This document shows, piece after piece, positions 51,682-59,758 of a DNA stretch of 63,675 nucleotides (position 1 is its first letter; each line of letters begins with the position of its first letter). The notes beneath the pieces were generated by a model. It did not search any database. It had not been told where the DNA came from and was given only the letters and a program-made list of their open reading frames with translations. The stretch is taken from positions 1-63,675 of the forward strand of contig NZ_BAAAFZ010000052.1 of assembly GCF_039523795.1 (NCBI RefSeq). Direction: 5' to 3'. The stretch is from Craurococcus roseus (GTDB taxonomy: Bacteria; Pseudomonadota; Alphaproteobacteria; Acetobacterales; Acetobacteraceae). Made by a program: the position numbers and the translations under genes.

Positions 51682-52602
51682 ATGAGCGCCGCAACGACCG
51701 CCGCCGCCTCGGCCCTCGACCGCACGCCCACCCGCGACCAAGCGGTCGCGCGCGCCCTCGGCCGCCGCCGCCGCACGGTGGACGCGGTCGTGCGGTGGCT
51801 GTGCGTCGCCGCCACCCTGGTGGGGCTGTTCTTCCTGTTCTCGCTGCTGCTGACCCTGCTCTGGCGCGGCCTTTCCGCCCTGGACTGGACGGTGCTGACG
51901 CGCGAGTTCCAGCCCACCACCTACGGCGACGACACCGCGCCCAAGGGCGGCCTCAGCCACGCCATCGTCGGCACGTTGATCCACACCTCGCTCGCCACCC
52001 TCCTCGGCACGCCCATCGGCCTCCTGGTCGGCACCTACCTCGCGGAGTACGCCCGCGGCTCGGCGTTCGGCAACGCGGTGCGCTTCGTGTCCGACGTGTT
52101 GCTGTCGGCCCCATCCATTCTGATCGGCCTCTTCATCTACCAGCTCGTGGTACTGCCAATGGGCGGCTTCTCGGGCTGGGCCGGCGTGTTCGCGCTCGCC
52201 ATCATCGTCATCCCCGTGGTGGTCCGCACCACGGAGGACATGCTCCAGCTCATCCCCAACACCTTGCGGGAAGCGGTCATCGCCCTCGGCGCGCCGAAGT
52301 GGAAGATGATCGTCCTGGTCTGCTACAGGGCGGCCCTGTCCGGCATCGCCACCGGCGTGCTGCTGGCCGTGGCGCGCATCGCCGGCGAGACGGCGCCGCT
52401 GCTGCTGACGAGCTTCGGCAACTCCGTGATGTCGCTCGACCTCGGCAGCGCCATGGCGAGCCTGCCCATCGCCATCTACCAGCAGGCCAACTCCGGCTTC
52501 CCGGACCTGATCGCCATCGCCTGGTCGGGCGCCCTGCTCGTGACGCTCGGCGTGCTGGCCATCAACATCGCCGCGCGGGTCCTGCTCCGGAAGCGCCGCT
52601 GA
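51682..52602 (+). CDS. pstA: Phosphate ABC transporter permease PstA
   Basis: A 306-residue permease with the first helix AATLVGLFFLFSLLLTLLW, then LLGTPIGLLVGTYLAEYARG, and the coupling motif IALGAPKWKMIVLVCY followed by AVARIAGETAPLLLTSFG. The periplasmic loop and helix order match PstA. It sits between pstC (4 bases) and pstB (19 bases), so the operon is compact. Confidence 0.95.
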   Translation: MSAATTAAASALDRTPTRDQAVARALGRRRRTVDAVVRWLCVAATLVGLFFLFSLLLTLLWRGLSALDWTVLTREFQPTTYGDDTAPKGGLSHAIVGTLIHTSLATLLGTPIGLLVGTYLAEYARGSAFGNAVRFVSDVLLSAPSILIGLFIYQLVVLPMGGFSGWAGVFALAIIVIPVVVRTTEDMLQLIPNTLREAVIALGAPKWKMIVLVCYRAALSGIATGVLLAVARIAGETAPLLLTSFGNSVMSLDLGSAMASLPIAIYQQANSGFPDLIAIAWSGALLVTLGVLAINIAARVLLRKRR

Positions 52603-52621
52603 CACCATGGAGACTCAGCCC

Positions 52622-53485
52622 ATGAGCACGACAGCCACCAAGGAGACGCCGCCGGCCCCGGCCGCCCCAGCGGCCGCCGCCTCGGCCGGCTTCGGCGGCT
52701 TGCGGGCGAAGTCCTCGGCCGCGCTGAACACGGAAGCCCGCGTGGCGATCCGCAACCTCGACTTCTTCTACGGCGACAACCGCGCCCTGAAGGGCATACA
52801 CCTGGACCTGCCCGACCGGCAGGTGACCGGCATGATTGGGCCCTCCGGCTGCGGCAAGTCCACCCTGCTGCGGGTGCTGAACCGCATGTACAGCCTCTAC
52901 CCCGGCCAGCGCGCGACCGGCGAGGTGCTGATGGACGGCCAGAACATCATCGGCCCCGACGTGGAGACCAACGAGCTGCGCTCCAAGATCGGCATGGTGT
53001 TCCAGAAGCCCACGCCTTTTCCCATGACCATCTACGAGAACATCGCCTTCGGCGTCCGGCTGCACGAGAAGCTGTCCAAGCCGCAAATGGACGAGCGGGT
53101 GGAGTGGGCGCTGTCCCGCGCCGCCATCTGGGACGAGGCGAAGGACCGGCTGAACACCTCCGCCCTCGGCCTGTCGGGGGGCCAGCAACAGCGCCTGTGC
53201 ATCGCCCGCACCATCGCGGTGCGCCCCGAGGTGATCCTGTTCGACGAGCCGACCTCGGCCCTCGACCCCATCAGCACCCTCAAGATCGAGGAGCTGATCG
53301 ACGAGCTGAAGCGCGACTTCACCATCGCCATCGTCACCCACAACATGCAGCAGGCGGCGCGCTGCGCCGACCAGGTGGCGTTCTTCTACCTCGGCGAGCT
53401 GATCGAGGTGGCGCCGGCGGCGCAGCTCTTCACCGCGCCCAGGCACCAGAGGACCCAGGAATACATCACCGGCCGTTTCGGCTGA
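52622..53485 (+). CDS. pstB: Phosphate ABC transporter ATP-binding protein PstB
   Basis: A 287-residue ATPase with Walker A IGPSGCGKST, signature LSGGQQQRLCIARTIAV, Walker B VILFDEPTSALDPIST and the switch His in IAIVTHNMQQAARC. The start at 52622 has GGAG 9 bases upstream; an in-frame ATG at 52607 would add five residues. The first 40 residues are an Ala/Pro-rich extension not found in E. coli PstB. It powers the PstSCA importer. Confidence 0.95.
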   Translation: MSTTATKETPPAPAAPAAAASAGFGGLRAKSSAALNTEARVAIRNLDFFYGDNRALKGIHLDLPDRQVTGMIGPSGCGKSTLLRVLNRMYSLYPGQRATGEVLMDGQNIIGPDVETNELRSKIGMVFQKPTPFPMTIYENIAFGVRLHEKLSKPQMDERVEWALSRAAIWDEAKDRLNTSALGLSGGQQQRLCIARTIAVRPEVILFDEPTSALDPISTLKIEELIDELKRDFTIAIVTHNMQQAARCADQVAFFYLGELIEVAPAAQLFTAPRHQRTQEYITGRFG

Positions 53486-53505
53486 TCGCCGCCCGGGGGA
53501 AGGCC

Positions 53506-54228
53506 ATGGTGGAACACATGCAGGAACACACCGTCCGCTCCTACAGCGAGGACCTGCGCCGCCTGCGCGAGTCGATCGAGCGCATGGGCGGCCTCGCCGA
53601 ACGGCAGGTCGCCGACGCGGTGACGGCGCTGGTGCGGCGCGACACCGGCCTCGCCGCCGAGGTCGTGCAACGGGACGCCGCGATCGACGCCTTGGAACGC
53701 GAGGTCGAGACCTTCTGCATCCGGCTCCTGGCGCTGCGGCAGCCGGTGGGCCAGGACCTGCGCTTCATCATCGCCGCGCTCAAGGTCTGCCACGGCCTCG
53801 AGCGCATCGGCGACTACGCCCGCAACGCAGCCAAGCGCGCCATCGTGGTGGCGGAACAGCCCCCGCTCGGCAGCCTCAACGGCTTCCAGCGCATGGCGCG
53901 GATGGTGCAGGCGAACCTCAAGGACGCCATCGACGCGCTGGTGAACGACGACGCCGCCAAGGCCGACGAGGTCTGGGCCAACGACCAGCCGGTGGACGAG
54001 ATCTACAACGGCATCTTCCGCGAGATGCTCACCTTCATGATGGAGGACCCGCGCAACATCACCGCCGCCACCCACCTGCTCTTCGTGGCGAAGAACCTGG
54101 AGCGGATCGGCGACCACGCCACCAACATCGCCGAAACCGTCCACTACGCCGTGCGCGGCGACAGCCTGCCGGAAGACCGCCCCAAGGCCGACAACTCGGC
54201 TTCTGCGGTGGTCCGGCCGCTGGCTTGA
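53506..54228 (+). CDS. phoU: Phosphate signalling regulator PhoU
   Basis: A 240-residue cytosolic six-helix protein (two three-helix bundles). The metal-binding helices are visible: ERIGDYARNAAKRA in the first repeat and ERIGDHATNIAETVHY in the second. PhoU couples the Pst transporter state to PhoR/PhoB signalling and represses the Pho regulon when phosphate is plentiful. Its stop shares a base with the phoB start. Confidence 0.95.
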   Translation: MVEHMQEHTVRSYSEDLRRLRESIERMGGLAERQVADAVTALVRRDTGLAAEVVQRDAAIDALEREVETFCIRLLALRQPVGQDLRFIIAALKVCHGLERIGDYARNAAKRAIVVAEQPPLGSLNGFQRMARMVQANLKDAIDALVNDDAAKADEVWANDQPVDEIYNGIFREMLTFMMEDPRNITAATHLLFVAKNLERIGDHATNIAETVHYAVRGDSLPEDRPKADNSASAVVRPLA

Positions 54229-54965
54229 TGGCGGGCCTCTCGATGCCCGACACCGCCGCCGCACCGGGCATGGCGAAGCCCACCATCCTCATCGTCGAGG
54301 ACGAGGTGCCGCTGCTGACGCTGCTCCGCTACAACCTGGAGAAGCAGGGCTTCCGCGTGGACGAGGCCGGCGACGGCGAGGAGGCGCTGCTCCGCGTCGC
54401 CGAGGGCCGGCCCGACCTCGTGCTGCTGGACTGGATGCTCCCCGCCATCTCGGGCATCGAGGTCTGCCGGCAGCTCCGCCGCCGCCCCGGCACGCGCGAC
54501 CTGCCGATCATCATGGTGACGGCGCGGACGGAGGACCAGGACGCGGTCCGCGCGCTCGACACCGGCGCGGACGACTACATCAGCAAGCCCTTCGCCATGG
54601 ACAGCCTCATGGCGCGGATCAGGGCGCTGCTCCGCCGCTCGGGCGCGATAGCCACGCGCGGCGTCCTCTCCTGGCGCGACCTCACGCTGGACCAGGACGC
54701 GCACCGCGTGTCGCGCGCCGGCCGGCCGCTGCACCTCGGCCCGACCGAGTACCGCCTGCTGGAGTTCCTGATGCAGCACCCGGGCCGCGTGTTCAGCCGC
54801 GAGCAGGTGCTGGACGCGGTGTGGGGCCGCGACATCCACGTCGAGCCGCGCACGGTCGACGTCCACATCCGCCGCCTCCGCAAGGCGGTGAACGGGCCGG
54901 GCGACGAAGACGTGATCCGGACCGTCCGCTCCGCCGGCTACGCGCTGGACTCGGAACCCGGCTGA
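54228..54965 (+). CDS. phoB: Phosphate response regulator PhoB
   Basis: An OmpR-family regulator of 245 residues. The receiver has ILIVEDEVPLLTLL, the phospho-Asp in DLVLLDWMLPAISG, the Thr in MVTARTED and the Lys in YISKPFAMDSL. The C-terminal winged-helix domain has LGPTEYRLLEFLMQHPG and VDVHIRRLRKAV. The ATG at 54228 shares an A with the phoU stop. The first 18 residues are an extra Ala/Pro-rich leader. No phoR is in the window, so the sensor kinase is elsewhere or different. It presumably acts at the Pho box at 49455. Confidence 0.94.
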   Translation: MAGLSMPDTAAAPGMAKPTILIVEDEVPLLTLLRYNLEKQGFRVDEAGDGEEALLRVAEGRPDLVLLDWMLPAISGIEVCRQLRRRPGTRDLPIIMVTARTEDQDAVRALDTGADDYISKPFAMDSLMARIRALLRRSGAIATRGVLSWRDLTLDQDAHRVSRAGRPLHLGPTEYRLLEFLMQHPGRVFSREQVLDAVWGRDIHVEPRTVDVHIRRLRKAVNGPGDEDVIRTVRSAGYALDSEPG

Positions 54966-55558
54966 CCACGGCCGGCGCCGCCGCCGGCCTGGAGCATCGC
55001 GGCCGCGGCCGCCACGCAACGCGCGAAGGCCGACAGGTCGCTCCAACGCCGCTCCGGCAGCACGGCCTCGGCCGTGAAGAGGCCGCCGGAAGCGCGGATG
55101 CCGCCTTCGAGCATCAGGTTGTCGTGGAGGTCGAAATCCTCCACCGCCATCCCCTCGGCGTCCTCCCAAACGCCGTCCGGTCGTCGTTTGGCCGCGGGCC
55201 CCAGGGCCGCCAAGGTTCGGCCACCGAAGCGCCCGGCGGTGTTGGCGTAGCCCAGGACGGGCCGGCCCAGGCCGCGCATGAAGCCGAGTTCGAACACGGT
55301 CCCCGGATCGGCCGACGGGCCCCGGAATGGCGTGAGGTTGGCGATCAAGGCGTCGCAGCCGCGGATCAGGTCTTCGTTGCCGCGGTACAAGCCGAACCAC
55401 GCCGGATCGTCGGCGCCCTTCGCTCCCGGCAGCCCGCCCTCCTCCACCGGGACCACCCCGGTCAACCCGTGGGCCGCGCAGATCCTGCGCTTCTCGGCCC
55501 CGACCGCAGCGCCGCGGTCGGCCAAGAACACCTCCGGTCCCGCCAGATACACCCGCAT
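54938..55558 (-). CDS. Nucleoside 2-deoxyribosyltransferase family protein
   Basis: A 206-residue protein starting MRVYLAGPEVFLADRG, the family's YLAGP nucleotide-binding loop. It continues with NEDLIRGCDALIANLTPFRG and DPGTVFELGFMRGLGRPVLGY, which carries the catalytic Glu in TVFELGF. Members cleave or exchange the base of deoxynucleosides or nucleotides. The C-terminal extension (AMLQAGGGAGRGQ) is low complexity. Its last 28 bases overlap the 3' end of phoB on the opposite strand. Confidence 0.85.
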   Translation of the reverse strand: MRVYLAGPEVFLADRGAAVGAEKRRICAAHGLTGVVPVEEGGLPGAKGADDPAWFGLYRGNEDLIRGCDALIANLTPFRGPSADPGTVFELGFMRGLGRPVLGYANTAGRFGGRTLAALGPAAKRRPDGVWEDAEGMAVEDFDLHDNLMLEGGIRASGGLFTAEAVLPERRWSDLSAFARCVAAAAAMLQAGGGAGRGQPGSESSA

Positions 55559-55656
55559 CGCTCGCCCACCGCCACCGAGTCGGAATGCCGCCGCAACAGC
55601 CTACGCCCTGCGCGGGCGGGCCGCCACGATTTGCGCCCCGCCGCCCGGTCTCAGCG

Positions 55657-56823
55657 TCACCAGCGGATGCAGGCTTGGTTGAAGAACCGCATGTCGGCGT
55701 CGCCGAGGGCCTCGCCTGAGCCTATCCGGGCCGCGACGCGGCCACAGCGCTGGGACGTGGCGTCAGGGCCTGAGGCGGTGCTGCCGGCGGGCGCCGGATC
55801 GGCCCCGGCGGCTTCTTGCTGCTGCTGTCGGCGCTGCTGCCGCGGCGGCGGACTCGTCCGTTCCGGTGGCTTTCCCGCCTGCGCCGGCGGGGGCGGCGCC
55901 GCTTGCCGCCAGGACGGGGGTGGAACCGCGGCCGGGGGCGGCGCCGCCGCAGTCGGCGTCTCCAAAGCCGGGTGTTGCGGCGCGGCCGAGGACGCCTCCG
56001 GCATGGGGGCCGTGGCTCCGCCATCGCTCGGTGCCGGCCGGGCCCGCGGGGCCGACGCGGTCGGGGCCGGCATCGTGCCGGCCGGTTCCGGCGCGGGTGA
56101 CGGGGCTGGCGACGCCACCGCTTCGGCCGGAGTCGAGTTTTCGACGGCTCGCACCGGCGGGGCAGCAGGCGCCACCACGGCTTCCGGCGCCAGGATCGCA
56201 CGGATGGAAGCGCCGAGCAGCGGAGGAGCGTCCTTCATCGCCACCGCCAGCACGCCGCCCAGGGCAGCGAGGCACAGCAGAAGCACAAAAGCCTTCCGCA
56301 ACACCCTTCCCCGACGCCGCCGGCGGCGGCGCGTCCGCCATTGGCGGCCGGCCTCCGCCGTGCCGCCGGACGGTTGCGGTTCGTTGCGGGGAGCAGGATG
56401 GTTCTCGGCCGTCAACGCCCGGGCCGCGACGCCCGCCCAGGCGTCGCCACCGGGAAGGGTCAAGGGCGGCTGGGCGGCGAAGGCATCATCGAGCAGCTTC
56501 TGGAGCGCCGGCACCTGCCACGGGGTCGCCTGCAGGTGGACCACCGGGAGGTGGCCCGCGAAGATCCCTTCGAAGCGGGCCAGGCCGAGCCTCGCGCGCA
56601 CGGCGTCGACCGCGTCCGGCGTTTCCGAAGGCGCAACATCTACGATCGCGATCCCCTGACCCGGATGGATCAGGACGGTCGGTGAGCTGCCTCGGTCGGC
56701 GGGGCGCAAGCGACACTCCCGGATGACGGTCCACTCGCGCCCGAGATCATGCAGATCATGAATGGCAGCGAGATTCGCGGCCGTCGGCGGCGGGATTTCG
56801 GCACGGGCGGCCTGTTTCGCCAT
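55657..56823 (-). CDS. Proline/alanine-rich single-pass membrane protein
   Basis: A 388-residue protein of unrecognised family. The N-terminal 140 residues look globular and cytosolic (HDLGREWTVIRECRLRPADR, PTVLIHPGQGIAIVDVAPSE), with a weak resemblance to restriction-endonuclease-like domains. An Arg cluster (RTRRRRRRRGRVLRKA) precedes one transmembrane helix (FVLLLCLAALGGVLAVAM). The rest is a long Pro/Ala/Ser-rich linker ending in a small conserved-looking tail (CGRVAARIGSGEALGDADMRF). The ATG at 56823 has GAGAGGG upstream. Function is unknown; a topology with the linker outside is predicted from the positive-inside rule. Confidence 0.65.
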   Translation of the reverse strand: MAKQAARAEIPPPTAANLAAIHDLHDLGREWTVIRECRLRPADRGSSPTVLIHPGQGIAIVDVAPSETPDAVDAVRARLGLARFEGIFAGHLPVVHLQATPWQVPALQKLLDDAFAAQPPLTLPGGDAWAGVAARALTAENHPAPRNEPQPSGGTAEAGRQWRTRRRRRRRGRVLRKAFVLLLCLAALGGVLAVAMKDAPPLLGASIRAILAPEAVVAPAAPPVRAVENSTPAEAVASPAPSPAPEPAGTMPAPTASAPRARPAPSDGGATAPMPEASSAAPQHPALETPTAAAPPPAAVPPPSWRQAAPPPPAQAGKPPERTSPPPRQQRRQQQQEAAGADPAPAGSTASGPDATSQRCGRVAARIGSGEALGDADMRFFNQACIRW

Positions 56824-57063
56824 CGGCACCCTCTCGACTGACCGGAACCGCGCACCCCGCGCGGCCCGCCGCATCGGCCGGCAAATCGGGCGCGGACGCG
56901 GAACGTTGTCCCGGTGTAGTCGGGTTGCGCACTCGGCGCCAATCACAAGAAAATCTATGACTTAGCAGCCAAATACCCGTTGTCCGCTGGGCTCGGAGCG
57001 GGCCCTGGCGCGGGGCGAGACGGCGCGCCGAACCTTGTCGAGCACCGTGCGGCCGGCTTGCCC

Positions 57064-57876
57064 CTAACCCGTGCCGCCGCCCCCCGCTCCTGGCCGCGGG
57101 CGGTAGAGGAAGTCGCGCATCATCCGCGCCGGCTCGTCGCTGCCCCAAGCCGCCGCGAAGGCGTCGATGCCCGCGGCGATGGCGCGGTCCGCCGGCAGGT
57201 TCTCCCACTGCCGCATGAGCGCCTTTTGCGACCGCAGGGCCGCCGGCCCCGCGGCGTCGAGATGCCCGAGCCACTCCTCCACCGCGCCATCGAGGGCAGA
57301 CGCCGGCACCACCCGCTCCACCAAGCCCCATTCCAGCGCCTCGGCGGCGCCGATGATCTCGCCCAGGAGGAGCAAGCGGCGCGTCCGCCCCCAGCCGATC
57401 AACATGGGCAAAAGCGCCGCTTCCACGACGCTCGGGATGCCGACCCGCACCTCCGGCATCCCGAAGCGGGCGTCGGCGGCGGCGATCCGCAGGTCGCAGG
57501 CGGCGGCCAGCTCCAGCCCGGCGCCCAGCGCGTAGCCCTCGATTCGGGCGATCACCGGCACCGGACAGTCCCGAACCGCCCGGCAACAGCCGTGGACCAA
57601 TTCGATGAAGTTCCGCGCTTCGGCGCCGTCCCGGAGGGCCCCCATCTCGCGGATGTCGGCACCGCCGACGAAGGGCCGCGGGGCGGTTCCGGAGAGCACC
57701 ACGGCGCGCAGCCCTTTCTCCCCGGAAAGGGCGGCCATCGCCTTCGCGAAGCGCCGCATGAGTTCGGAGTCCAGCAGGTTCATCCGGTGCGCGGCCGCGA
57801 TGGACACGGAGGCGACGCGCCCGCAGCCCGCCGGCCAGTCGCGCAACACGACCTTGATCTCGCCTTCGCCGCCCAT
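57064..57876 (-). CDS. Enoyl-CoA hydratase/isomerase family protein
   Basis: A 270-residue crotonase with RPFVGGADIREMG (oxyanion hole), EGYALGAGLELAAACDLRIAA (first catalytic Glu) and FGMPEVRVGIPSVVEAALL (second Glu). Both catalytic acids are present, unlike in the LiuC-like gene at 44742. The start ATG lies in a compact context. The substrate is unknown; it stands alone on the minus strand upstream of the 55657 gene with a 240-bp gap. Confidence 0.85.
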   Translation of the reverse strand: MGGEGEIKVVLRDWPAGCGRVASVSIAAAHRMNLLDSELMRRFAKAMAALSGEKGLRAVVLSGTAPRPFVGGADIREMGALRDGAEARNFIELVHGCCRAVRDCPVPVIARIEGYALGAGLELAAACDLRIAAADARFGMPEVRVGIPSVVEAALLPMLIGWGRTRRLLLLGEIIGAAEALEWGLVERVVPASALDGAVEEWLGHLDAAGPAALRSQKALMRQWENLPADRAIAAGIDAFAAAWGSDEPARMMRDFLYRPRPGAGGGGTG

Positions 57877-57956
57877 GCCCCGTCTCCGCGCGGAACCGCC
57901 CGCGCGCCGGGCCTAGCGTGGCGGCGGGTGGGCCGCCAGCGCCGGGTACCTAGGCG

Positions 57957-58229
57957 TCAGAGCGGCGGCGCGGTGGGCGAGGTCGGATCGCCGCCGGGCC
58001 CCAGATCGCTCATGCCGGCGCCCATGGTGGAGGAACCCATGCCGTCGTCGTCCCGCCAACTGTTGCGGCGCTCCATCGCCTTGCGCGCCAGGATGGACCC
58101 GCCGACCAGCGCGGCCCCGACGCCGAGCCCCGCCAGGAACGGGCCGACCGCGGCCATCGCCGCCATGCCGCCCATCGCGGTTCCGGCCATCGCCATGGGC
58201 AGGCCCAAGGGATTGCATCGCATCAGCAT
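57957..58229 (-). CDS. Small hypothetical membrane protein, 90 aa
   Basis: Gly/Ala/Met-rich hydrophobic N-terminal half (MAAMAAVGPFLAGLGVGAALVG) followed by a charged stretch (RKAMERRNSWRDDDG) and a Gly/Ser/Pro tail. One or two membrane helices are likely. No family is recognised. An alternative ATG lies 6 bases downstream. It sits downstream of pqqB on the same strand with an 84-bp gap. Confidence 0.5.
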   Translation of the reverse strand: MLMRCNPLGLPMAMAGTAMGGMAAMAAVGPFLAGLGVGAALVGGSILARKAMERRNSWRDDDGMGSSTMGAGMSDLGPGGDPTSPTAPPL

Positions 58230-58313
58230 CCGGCTTTCTCCCGACGTCGTTCGCTCCGCCCGGAGATGGGCCGGGCGGCCGAAGCAGCAAGCCGCGGCGG
58301 GGCCGAGGGTTCC

Positions 58314-59255
58314 TCAAACCCGCAGTTCCATCCCGTCGGAGGCCACCTCCCACCCCGCCGCTTCCACCGCGGCGCGCTCCGGGCTGTCGGCCAGCAGCAC
58401 CGGGTTGGTGTTGTTGATGTGGATCAGGACACGCCGCCGCACGCCGAGGCCGGCGAAGGCCGCCAGCGTGCCCGACGGGCCGTCGACGCTCATGTGCCCC
58501 ATGCGAGCGCCGGTCTTGGTCCCTGCCCGGGCGCGGAGCATCTCGTCGTCCCGCCAGAGCGTGCCGTCGAAGAGCACGCAGGCCGCGCCGCGAAGCCGCT
58601 CCCGCAAGTCGCCCGTCATGGCCGCGCAGCCGGGGACGAAGAACAGCGCGTCGCCCCCCTCCCCGGCCGAAAGCCGCAGTCCCACGGTCTCGCCCGCGTC
58701 GGACCGGCCCGGGTCCTCCCCGCCCGCTTCCAGGAACAGCGGCACCTTGCCCGGCACCGGGAAGGCCTCGGCGCGGAGGCCGAGCCCCTCCCCCGCCGCG
58801 TCCCGCAATTCGAAGGCCTCGCCGAGCGGCAAGGGCCGCCGCGGCACCAGCCCCGGGTCGAGCGCGCCGAAGATCGGGTTCTCCCTCAGCACGGCCAGCG
58901 ACGGTTCGGCGCCGTAGAGCGCGAAGGCGTGCCGCTCCCGGAGGCTCAGCAGGCCCGCGACCGTGTCCACCTCCGCGCCCGTCAGCACCACGGCCGCGAT
59001 CGGCGAATGGCGGACCGCGTCGCCTTCCGGCCGGGGATGCAGCGCGGGCGTCGCGCGCAACTGCGCCGGCAGGTCGGGCGAGGCGTTCAGCAGCACCCAA
59101 CGGCACCCACCGTCGCCCGACACCGCGAGGGACGCCTGGGTGCGCGCCGGCGCGGCCGGGTCGCCGGCCCGCGCGCGCCGGCAGCCCGGCCCCGCGGAGT
59201 TCCACTGCGGAAAACCGCCGCCGGCGGCGGCGCCGAGGACGATGGCCTTGAGCAC
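58314..59255 (-). CDS. pqqB: Pyrroloquinoline quinone biosynthesis protein PqqB
   Basis: A 313-residue metallo-beta-lactamase-fold protein that acts in early PQQ synthesis, probably hydroxylating the Tyr in PqqA. It starts at GTG with LKAIVLGAAAGGGFPQWN. It has CRRARAGDPAAPARTQASLAV, VVLTGAEVDTVAGLLSLRE, VFFVPGC-type and VLIHINNTNPVL segments, all typical of PqqB. No pqqA, C, D or E was seen in the window, and the 143-bp gap upstream holds no clear PqqA-like peptide. It lies behind a cytochrome c/PQQ-dehydrogenase gene pair, which it may serve. Confidence 0.93.
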   Translation of the reverse strand: MLKAIVLGAAAGGGFPQWNSAGPGCRRARAGDPAAPARTQASLAVSGDGGCRWVLLNASPDLPAQLRATPALHPRPEGDAVRHSPIAAVVLTGAEVDTVAGLLSLRERHAFALYGAEPSLAVLRENPIFGALDPGLVPRRPLPLGEAFELRDAAGEGLGLRAEAFPVPGKVPLFLEAGGEDPGRSDAGETVGLRLSAGEGGDALFFVPGCAAMTGDLRERLRGAACVLFDGTLWRDDEMLRARAGTKTGARMGHMSVDGPSGTLAAFAGLGVRRRVLIHINNTNPVLLADSPERAAVEAAGWEVASDGMELRV

Positions 59256-59398
59256 CCCGCGCCCTCAGCCGAAGGGGAAGGCATCGGGGCGCGGCGCGTG
59301 CGCCTGGGTGTCGTGCAAAGCTCCCTGCTCCCTATCCGGGGCGACGGTGGCGGAGCTTGCCCGCCCGCCCGGCGCCCCTCAAGCGGCGCGGCGGCGCC

Positions 59399-59758
59399 TC
59401 ACCGGCCCGGGACCGTCGCCTCGACCTGGATCGCTTCGTACCAAGCCGCGAGGTCGGCGATCTGCTGGTCCGACAGCCCCTGCGACACCACGGTCATCTG
59501 CTCGTGCTTCCGCTCGCCGCTGCGGTAATGGCGGAGTTGCGCGGCCGTGTAGCCGGCCTTCTGCCCGGCGAGGTTCGGCGCCTCCGGCAGCACGGCGATG
59601 CCGTCGTTGCCGTGGCAGGCGGCGCACTGGCCGCCCGCCAGGCGCCGTCCCGCGCGCGGGTCGCCCGCCGCCGCCCGCTCCTGCGCGGGGGCGAGTCCCG
59701 CCGCCCCCGCGAACACAAGCGCCGCCGCCAGGGCCACGGCGGCCCTCGATCCCCTCAC
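59399..59758 (-). CDS. Exported class I cytochrome c
   Basis: A 119-residue protein with a signal (SRAAVALAAALVFAGAAG) and one c-type haem site, CAACH near residue 47. The distal Met is probably the one in HEQMTVVSQGLSDQQIADLAAWY. The GTG start overlaps the stop of the PQQ-type dehydrogenase gene as GTGA, so it is likely the electron acceptor for that enzyme. Confidence 0.9.
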   Translation of the reverse strand: MRGSRAAVALAAALVFAGAAGLAPAQERAAAGDPRAGRRLAGGQCAACHGNDGIAVLPEAPNLAGQKAGYTAAQLRHYRSGERKHEQMTVVSQGLSDQQIADLAAWYEAIQVEATVPGR

